DNA of 64,000 nucleotides from JALYRV01 sp036675475 (GTDB lineage: Bacteria; Acidobacteriota; Vicinamibacteria; Vicinamibacterales; SCN-69-37): the NCBI GenBank assembly GCA_036675475.1, contig JAKFEY010000059.1, positions 1 to 64,000 of the forward strand, given 5' to 3'. A program made the position numbers and the translations under genes. Numbering within the stretch: the stretch's first letter is position 1; each line of letters starts with the position of its first letter. Below the pieces are notes generated by a model. The model saw only the letters and a program-made list of their open reading frames with translations. It searched no databases and was not told where the DNA came from. Shown here one piece after another: positions 59,127 through 64,000 of the stretch.

Positions 59127-59496
59127 CGTCGACCTTGGCTTTGCGCGTCTGACCCTCGCTCGACGCGTCGGCGTCGCCCTGCAGCCGGTCTTTCGCCGAG
59201 GTCAGCGTGAATTTGATTACCAGGCCCTCGTCGGTGGTGACATCGAACGCGACCTTCGTGCCGGCGACGGTGCCTTTCGACACGGGCCACTGGCGCTCGG
59301 CATTCGGGCCGGCCGTGCCCGTCAGGTCTTTGCCCTTCTGCGTGAGCGTGAGCTCGATCGGCTGGTCGCGAGGCGTGCCATCCGGCGTGATGATGCTGAA
59401 CGTGCCGGCCCACTTGCCCGTGAGGTCGGCCGTCTGTGCGGTCGCGGCCGGAGCGGCCGTCACCATGAGAAGTGCGAGTGCTGCGAGTGTCTTCAT
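59110..59496 (-). CDS. Small secreted protein, unknown function
   Basis: 128 residues from ATG 59496 with a signal peptide (MKTLAALALLMVTAAPAATA). The mature part is a beta-rich lipocalin-like or beta-barrel fold (ADLTGKWAGTFSIITPDGTP, IELTLTQKGKDLTGTAG), a pattern seen in many Acidobacterial secreted proteins of unknown role. Its start lies 8 bp after the GH127 stop, so it is probably co-transcribed. An in-frame ATG at 59520 is less likely because it overlaps GH127 and lacks a signal peptide start. Confidence 0.7.
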   Translation of the reverse strand: MKTLAALALLMVTAAPAATAQTADLTGKWAGTFSIITPDGTPRDQPIELTLTQKGKDLTGTAGPNAERQWPVSKGTVAGTKVAFDVTTDEGLVIKFTLTSAKDRLQGDADASSEGQTRKAKVDVTRAK

Positions 59497-59504
59497 AAGT
59501 GTCG

Positions 59505-62069
59505 TCACCTTACCTTCCATTCCTGCACGCCAGCCGAAACGTCAGGCTGCATCACGAGCTGAATGCGAAGGCCCGTCGTTGAGACGGGTTTGAACGTGAC
59601 CTTGTTCCATGTATTACGTGCGGTGCCGAACGCGGTTGACGCCTCCACCGGCTTCCACGTGTCGCCGTCCTTATAGAACAGCTGCCACGACGCGGGCACG
59701 CGGACGCCGCCGCGGCCGGTGTCATCGAACCAGTAGATCTCCGACTCCGACACGGTGGCGGGCCTGGCGAACGCCATCTCGATCCATTCGCCCTGGCTGC
59801 ACGCGCGCGGCTGAGTCGCGGCCGGCGCCGGCGCGCCTGCCTTGCAGCCGTTGAGCGGCCACCAGTCGAAGTACGCCGACGAATCGGCTGAGCTCGCGGG
59901 CTCTTCGCCGTCGACGATGTTGCGCGGGTTCTTGCCGCGTCCGCGGGGAAGCGGAGACACCGTCACGGTGCTGGTCGTCGCCACGGTCGGGAACGGCGTC
60001 GGGCGCGCCGCCGCGTCTTCGCGCGCCAGCCACACGGCCATCTGCCCCCGGCCGCGATTCGCCCACGTCGCATAGGGGATTGCCACGAACGGCTGCTCGC
60101 GCTTCTGCAGCACGCCCTTCTCGTCGTACGACAGGCCGGTGGCCTGGCCGCTGATGGTGACCACGCCGTTGAGCAGCTCGGGCTTGAACTCCGCTTTCAG
60201 CTCGCGGGCATCCGACAGCACGATGTTGCGCACCTTGCCGTCCGGATTGTCGGCCCACTCCGCCGCGTACACGATGGGTCCGCGCTGCAGCGCCACGCGT
60301 CCGCGATCGGCCGCGACGCGCTCGTCGGCGACGATGCGGCGGACGGGCATGGGGAGTGAGAGGGAGATGGTGTCGCCGGCGCGCCAGTCGCGCGTGATTG
60401 GCACGTAGCCCTTTGCGAGCGCGAGCGGCACGGGCTGTCCGTTGACCGCCAGAGTGGGCGCGGGCGCCTTGCCGGTGAAGCGATAGAGCGTGCTCGGCAC
60501 GGCCTCGTCGCGCGCCCAGCCGGGGATGCGGACGTTGACGGTGAAGCGGCCGGGCCGGTCGGGCGCGACGTTGATCTTTACGGCGCCGTCCCACGGGAAG
60601 CGCGTTTCCTGCGTGACTGTGACTGTGCGGTCGCCGACGGTGATGTCGGCGTTGCCGGCGGCGAAGAGATTCACGTAGATCGCGTCGGCGGTGCGCCCGT
60701 ACATGTAGCCGGGCACCGAAGCCATGAAGCGCGTGATGTTGCCGGGGCAGCACGCCACACCGAACCACTCGGCGCGCGCGTGCTGGCCGTTGGACTCGAG
60801 CGGGTTTGGATAGAAGAACGTCTTGCCGTCGAGCGAGACGCCCGACAGCAGGCCGTTGTAGAGCGTGCGCTCCATGACGTCGATGTACTTGGCGTCACCG
60901 TGCAGCAGGAACAGCCGGTGGTTCCAGTAGTCCATGCCGACCGACGCGCACGTCTCGTTGTAGGCCTGCATGTTCGGCAGATCGAAGGGATCGCCGAAGC
61001 CTTCGTGCCCGCCGGCGGCGCCGATGCCGCCGGTCAGATACAGCTTGCTCTCGACGAGCGTGTTCCAGATGCGATCGCCCGCGGCCTGGATGGCCGTGTC
61101 GCCCGTGAGCGCCGCGACATCGGCCATGCCGGCATACATGTACATGGCGCGCACGGCGTGGCCGACCGGCTCGGTTTGATCGACCACCGGCTGCTGCGCC
61201 TGGTTGTAGTCGAGCCCGCGCGGGTTGGCGCGCTCGCCGTTGGGGAAGATCGTGGGCTTTGACGGGTCCGGCCCGGGGCCGCGCTCGTCGATCAGGAACT
61301 TCGCGAGGTCGAGATACTTGTCGTTGCCCGTCACGCGATAGAGCCGCACGAGCGCCATCTCGGTGATCTGATGGCCGGGCCACGTGGATCGCTTGCCGGG
61401 CCCGAACGTGGCCACGAGCAGATCCGCGGCCTTCAGCGCGACGTCGAACAGGTTGCGCTTGCCGGTCGCCAGATGATGCGCGACGGCGGCCTCGAACAGA
61501 TGTCCCAGGTTGTACAGCTCGTGGCTGTCGTCGCGTTCGAGCTGCCAGCGCTCCTTGCCGGCCCAGCGATGCGGCGCCGCGGGATTGATTGTGCGCGTCG
61601 TGTAGAGGTAGCCGTCGGGCTCCTGTGCTGCGGCAATCTTCGCGATGAGGCCGTCGACGTAGGCGTCGAGTGTGGGGTCGGGCAGGACGCTGAGCGTGTA
61701 GGCCGCGCCTTCAATCACCTTATAGAGATCGGTGTCGTCGAATGGATAGGGCGGCGCCTTGAGGTCCTCGATCTTCTCGCCGCGCAGCACCGCGGCGGCG
61801 CGCTCGAAGTTGTAGACGCGCTGCGTGCGCTCGCACTGCTCGAACGCCACCGGGATGGTGACCTTCCGGTTGGTCTCGATGCGCGGTGCCCAGAACTGGT
61901 CGGTGAGGCGCACCGAGGTGAAGGGCACCGGCTGGACGGGGTAGTCGCGGCCAGAGCCCTGGGCGGGCCCCGGACGCTGCTGCGACGGGCGCGCGGGGCT
62001 GGCGGCGGTGACGGCCAGCAGTCCGGCCGACATGGTCACGGCGGCGGCAAGCGCAGAGAAGCGTGTCAT
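59505..62069 (-). CDS. Secreted GH127 beta-L-arabinofuranosidase
   Basis: 854 residues. Signal peptide (ALAAAVTMSAGLLAVTAASP), then a full GH127 catalytic module: FTSVRLTDQFWAPRIETNRK, DDTDLYKVIEGAAYTLS, HELYNLGHLFEAAVAHH, YNETCASVGMDYWNHRLFLL (catalytic Glu) and VACCPGNITRFMAS (nucleophile Cys). A C-terminal region of about 120 residues (EIYWFDDTGRGGVRVPASWQ onward) resembles a discoidin-type carbohydrate-binding fold. It removes beta-L-arabinofuranose from plant glycans. Divergent from the GH51 gene with 48 bp between the starts. Confidence 0.92.
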   Translation of the reverse strand: MTRFSALAAAVTMSAGLLAVTAASPARPSQQRPGPAQGSGRDYPVQPVPFTSVRLTDQFWAPRIETNRKVTIPVAFEQCERTQRVYNFERAAAVLRGEKIEDLKAPPYPFDDTDLYKVIEGAAYTLSVLPDPTLDAYVDGLIAKIAAAQEPDGYLYTTRTINPAAPHRWAGKERWQLERDDSHELYNLGHLFEAAVAHHLATGKRNLFDVALKAADLLVATFGPGKRSTWPGHQITEMALVRLYRVTGNDKYLDLAKFLIDERGPGPDPSKPTIFPNGERANPRGLDYNQAQQPVVDQTEPVGHAVRAMYMYAGMADVAALTGDTAIQAAGDRIWNTLVESKLYLTGGIGAAGGHEGFGDPFDLPNMQAYNETCASVGMDYWNHRLFLLHGDAKYIDVMERTLYNGLLSGVSLDGKTFFYPNPLESNGQHARAEWFGVACCPGNITRFMASVPGYMYGRTADAIYVNLFAAGNADITVGDRTVTVTQETRFPWDGAVKINVAPDRPGRFTVNVRIPGWARDEAVPSTLYRFTGKAPAPTLAVNGQPVPLALAKGYVPITRDWRAGDTISLSLPMPVRRIVADERVAADRGRVALQRGPIVYAAEWADNPDGKVRNIVLSDARELKAEFKPELLNGVVTISGQATGLSYDEKGVLQKREQPFVAIPYATWANRGRGQMAVWLAREDAAARPTPFPTVATTSTVTVSPLPRGRGKNPRNIVDGEEPASSADSSAYFDWWPLNGCKAGAPAPAATQPRACSQGEWIEMAFARPATVSESEIYWFDDTGRGGVRVPASWQLFYKDGDTWKPVEASTAFGTARNTWNKVTFKPVSTTGLRIQLVMQPDVSAGVQEWKVR

Positions 62070-62078
62070 CGCCGCGGA

Positions 62079-62092
62079 TGTTAACGCTTACA
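62079..62092. promoter_or_regulatory. LacI-type operator candidate between GH127 and GH51 genes
   Basis: TGTTAACGCTTACA is an imperfect dyad with the central CG and outer TGT/ACA typical of LacI-family operators. It overlaps a possible TACACT -10 for the GH51 gene (62089-62094) and is 10 bp upstream of the GH127 start codon, so binding would block both. Confidence 0.5.
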
Positions 62093-62117
62093 CTAGGCGC
62101 GTGCAAGGAGCCGCGTC

Positions 62118-63707
62118 ATGAAGACTGCCGCCGCCATCATCGCCCTGCTGCTGGCCCTGCCGCTCGGCCTGCGCGACGTCGAGGGCCTCGCCCAGGCCAC
62201 GCCGCCCGACGCCCGCATCAAGATCGATGTCGATCGCACCATCGGCGAGGTCGACCCGCTGCTGTTCGGCAACTTTGCCGAACACCTCGGCCGCATGATT
62301 TACGGCGGCATCTACGAGGAAGGCAGCCCGCTCGCCGATGCCCACGGCTTCCGCAAGGACGTCATGGACGCGGTCAAAGGCCTTGGCGTCTCGATTCTCC
62401 GCTGGCCCGGCGGCAACTTCGTGTCGTCGTACAACTGGAAGGACGGCGTCGGACCGAAAGACCAGCGCCCCGCGCGTCCTGATCTGGCCTGGAACGCCGT
62501 CGAGAGCAATCGCTTCGGCACCGACGAATTTCTCCGCTACGCCGAAATGATCGGCGCCGAGCCGTACATCGCCGTCAACCTCGGGCTGGGGACGATTGAC
62601 GAGGCATGGCAGTGGGTGGAATACACCAACGGCGCGAAGAAGACCTACTGGGCGGAGCAGCGGCGGAAAAACGGCCGCGAGCAGCCGTGGAACGTGAAGT
62701 ACTGGGCGCTCGGCAACGAGATCGACGGCCCCTGGCAGATGGGGCACAAGAACGTCGAGGACTACGCGAAGATGGCGCTCGAGGCGGCCAAGGCGATGCG
62801 CGCGATCGATCCGTCGATCAAGCTCGTGGCCGCGGGATCGAGCAACTACGGCGCGGACTGGATCGGCTGGAACCGCGGCGTGCTGCAGCGGCTGCGCAAT
62901 CACGCCGACTACATCGCCATTCATACCTACATCAACAATTCGCCGAACGACCTGGAGCGCTATCTGGGCGGCTGGCAGCAGACCGTCGATCGCTACATCG
63001 AGACCACCGCCGCGCTGATTCGCGAAGTGCGCACGGGCGCGAATCCGCGGCCGATCTACGTCGCCTACGACGAGTACAACGTCTGGTATCGCACGGGCAT
63101 CCGCGAGCAGCTCGAGGAGATCTATACGTTCGAAGACGCGCTCGCCATCGGCATGTTCTTCAACGCGTTCTTCCGGCATGCCGACGTGGTGAAGATGGCG
63201 AACCTGGCGCAGATGGTCAACGTGATCGCGCCCATCATGGCCAACGAGAAGGGCGTGTTCCTGCAGCCGACCTATTTCCCGCTCGTGGAATATGGCAGGC
63301 AGCGGGGCAACACGTCGCTCGACGTCTGGTGGGACGCGCCGCGCTACCGGATCCAGAACCGGGGCGCCGAGCTGCGCTATCTGGACGTGTCGTCGACCTA
63401 TGACCCGAAAGCGCGGCGCGTGTTCGTCAACGTCCTGAACCGGAGCAGGGACCAAGACATCTCGACGGCGATCGAAAGCCAGTCGGGCGACGTCGCCGGC
63501 GACGTGGCGGTGTGGGAGATGAACCACGGCGACCTGAAGGCGACGCACACCTACGGCGACGATCGGAAGGTGCGCCCCGTGACGCGGAACTTCATCCCGG
63601 GTGAATTTCCCCGGTCCGACGTCAACCGGGGAAATTCACCCGGGAAGAAGTTCCGTTATACCTTCCCCGCGCATTCCTTGACTGTTCTGTCCTTTATCGT
63701 GAGATGA
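62118..63707 (+). CDS. GH51 alpha-L-arabinofuranosidase with palindromic C-terminal insert
   Basis: 529 residues with AAGGAG 8 bp upstream of ATG 62118. Signal peptide, then the GH51 barrel: FGNFAEHLGRMIYGGIYEEG, LRWPGGNFVSSYNW, acid/base Glu in WALGNEIDGPWQMG and nucleophile Glu in AYDEYNVWYR. The C-terminal beta-domain ends RYTFPAHSLTVLSF. It removes alpha-L-arabinofuranose from arabinan or arabinoxylan. Before the last strand, FIPGEFPRSDVNRGNSPGKK is encoded by a 71-bp palindrome (63585-63655), not expected in the family. Confidence 0.93.
   Translation: MKTAAAIIALLLALPLGLRDVEGLAQATPPDARIKIDVDRTIGEVDPLLFGNFAEHLGRMIYGGIYEEGSPLADAHGFRKDVMDAVKGLGVSILRWPGGNFVSSYNWKDGVGPKDQRPARPDLAWNAVESNRFGTDEFLRYAEMIGAEPYIAVNLGLGTIDEAWQWVEYTNGAKKTYWAEQRRKNGREQPWNVKYWALGNEIDGPWQMGHKNVEDYAKMALEAAKAMRAIDPSIKLVAAGSSNYGADWIGWNRGVLQRLRNHADYIAIHTYINNSPNDLERYLGGWQQTVDRYIETTAALIREVRTGANPRPIYVAYDEYNVWYRTGIREQLEEIYTFEDALAIGMFFNAFFRHADVVKMANLAQMVNVIAPIMANEKGVFLQPTYFPLVEYGRQRGNTSLDVWWDAPRYRIQNRGAELRYLDVSSTYDPKARRVFVNVLNRSRDQDISTAIESQSGDVAGDVAVWEMNHGDLKATHTYGDDRKVRPVTRNFIPGEFPRSDVNRGNSPGKKFRYTFPAHSLTVLSFIVR
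63585..63655. repeat. In-frame REP-like palindrome in the GH51 gene
   Basis: Arms of 31 bp (63585-63615, 63625-63655) with one mismatch and a 9-nt loop. The inner arm is CCCGGGTGAATTTCCCCGGT. It shares CCGGRTGAA and a CCCC-ended layout with the 54135 palindrome. Confidence 0.88.
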
Positions 63708-64000
63708 CGATGCCCCGATTCACGCCCGATCAGCTCGCCTTTGCCGCCTCGAAGCGCGCCTACATGGGCCGCGACGAGTCGATTGAATTCCTGAAGCGCA
63801 TGGACATCCGCATGAGCGTGGGCCACTGGTCGGCCGGCGATTTCTGCGATCGCTTCGCGCCGCCCGGCTATCACTCCGACGACCCGCTGTTCCAGAATTC
63901 GTTCGAGGGCCAGTGCCGGCGCACGAAGGCGGCCGGCGTCGACGCGATCGAGATTCACCAGAGCGTGTTCGAGAAGACGCTGAACGGCGATCTCGACCAG
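63704..64000 (+). CDS. Xylose-isomerase-like TIM-barrel protein, N-terminal part
   Basis: 99 codons are visible before the window ends; the frame stays open. Start ATG 63704 overlaps the GH51 stop (ATGA). The sequence SIEFLKRMDIRMSVGHWSAG, then FAPPGYHSDDPLF, and RRTKAAGVDAIEIHQSVFE fits the start of sugar isomerase/epimerase TIM barrels. In this context it may isomerise L-arabinose or a related sugar, but the catalytic residues lie outside the window. Confidence 0.65.
   Translation, partial: MTMPRFTPDQLAFAASKRAYMGRDESIEFLKRMDIRMSVGHWSAGDFCDRFAPPGYHSDDPLFQNSFEGQCRRTKAAGVDAIEIHQSVFEKTLNGDLDQ

Overview
The window is about 64 kb of high-GC, densely coded DNA with many ATGA-type gene overlaps. 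Its gene content points to an Acidobacteriota genome, probably class Vicinamibacteria: an ADOP-type orphan ABC permease, a TIGR03436-type VWFA-related secreted protein, a DUF1800/DUF1501 pair, a bacterial homologue of the tetraether-lipid radical SAM family, and short interspersed repeats at gene ends. This assignment rests on family knowledge; there is no rRNA or other phylogenetic marker here. I saw no rRNA, tRNA, insertion sequence, prophage or CRISPR array.

Layout. 1-0.8 kb: 3' end of a probable adenine DNA methyltransferase. 0.8-6.9 kb (minus): MFS transporter, sorbosone-dehydrogenase-like beta-propeller, SDR, GMC oxidoreductase, AhpD-like protein and F420/NADP-type reductase. 7.0-10.8 kb (plus): DUF1800, DUF1501, outer-membrane barrel, cupredoxin. 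10.8-13.6 kb (minus): a membrane-anchored redoxin split by a frameshift, a small secreted eight-cysteine protein, a TPR protein and a VWFA-like protein. 13.8-19.8 kb (plus): the imuA-imuB-dnaE2 mutasome. 19.9-22.5 kb: kinase-like lipoprotein, DUF4956 and phospholipase D-like proteins. 22.5-29.6 kb: metallophosphoesterase, DUF882, SET and esterase genes, then histidine kinase, NtrC-type regulator and nucleotide-sugar dehydrogenase (minus). 29.6-32.0 kb: msrP-msrQ and a hydrolase. 32.0-32.7 kb: a gene-free block with two tandem repeat copies. 32.7-39.5 kb: Tes-like radical SAM protein, porin-like protein, HemN-like radical SAM protein and a halogenase-like flavoprotein. 39.5-40.7 kb: RES-Xre toxin-antitoxin. 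41.2-54.1 kb: ADOP, a sugar ABC importer, galM, DUF1680/GH127-type and GH31 hydrolases and an APC permease. 54.2-57.4 kb (minus): a Phe-leader attenuator, a short ORF, pheA and an MsbA-like exporter. 57.4-59.1 kb: ligase and polymerase halves of a split LigD. 59.1-64 kb: divergent GH127 and GH51 arabinofuranosidases and the start of a sugar isomerase-like gene.

Functional themes. Genes at 41-54 kb and 59-64 kb fit uptake and breakdown of arabinose-containing plant polysaccharide, with a LacI-type operator candidate between the divergent GH127 and GH51 genes. imuA-imuB-dnaE2 would carry out damage-induced mutagenic translesion synthesis. msrP-msrQ would repair oxidised envelope proteins.

Most unusual structure. 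imuB and dnaE2 carry several in-frame insertions built from inverted repeats: 26-bp arms in an 87-bp element, 21-bp arms in a 98-bp element, arms made of 7-bp tandem units, and one element whose 36-bp arms flank a Cys4 zinc-ribbon coding segment. Related repeats lie between genes at 32.1-32.5, 34.8, 38.1 and 50.5 kb, an 8-bp unit recurs at four loci, and two REP-like palindromes encode protein C-termini at 54.1 and 63.6 kb. The arrangement resembles Rickettsia palindromic elements, but in an apparently unrelated sequence family. The second standout is a phenylalanine-codon leader peptide and terminator upstream of pheA.
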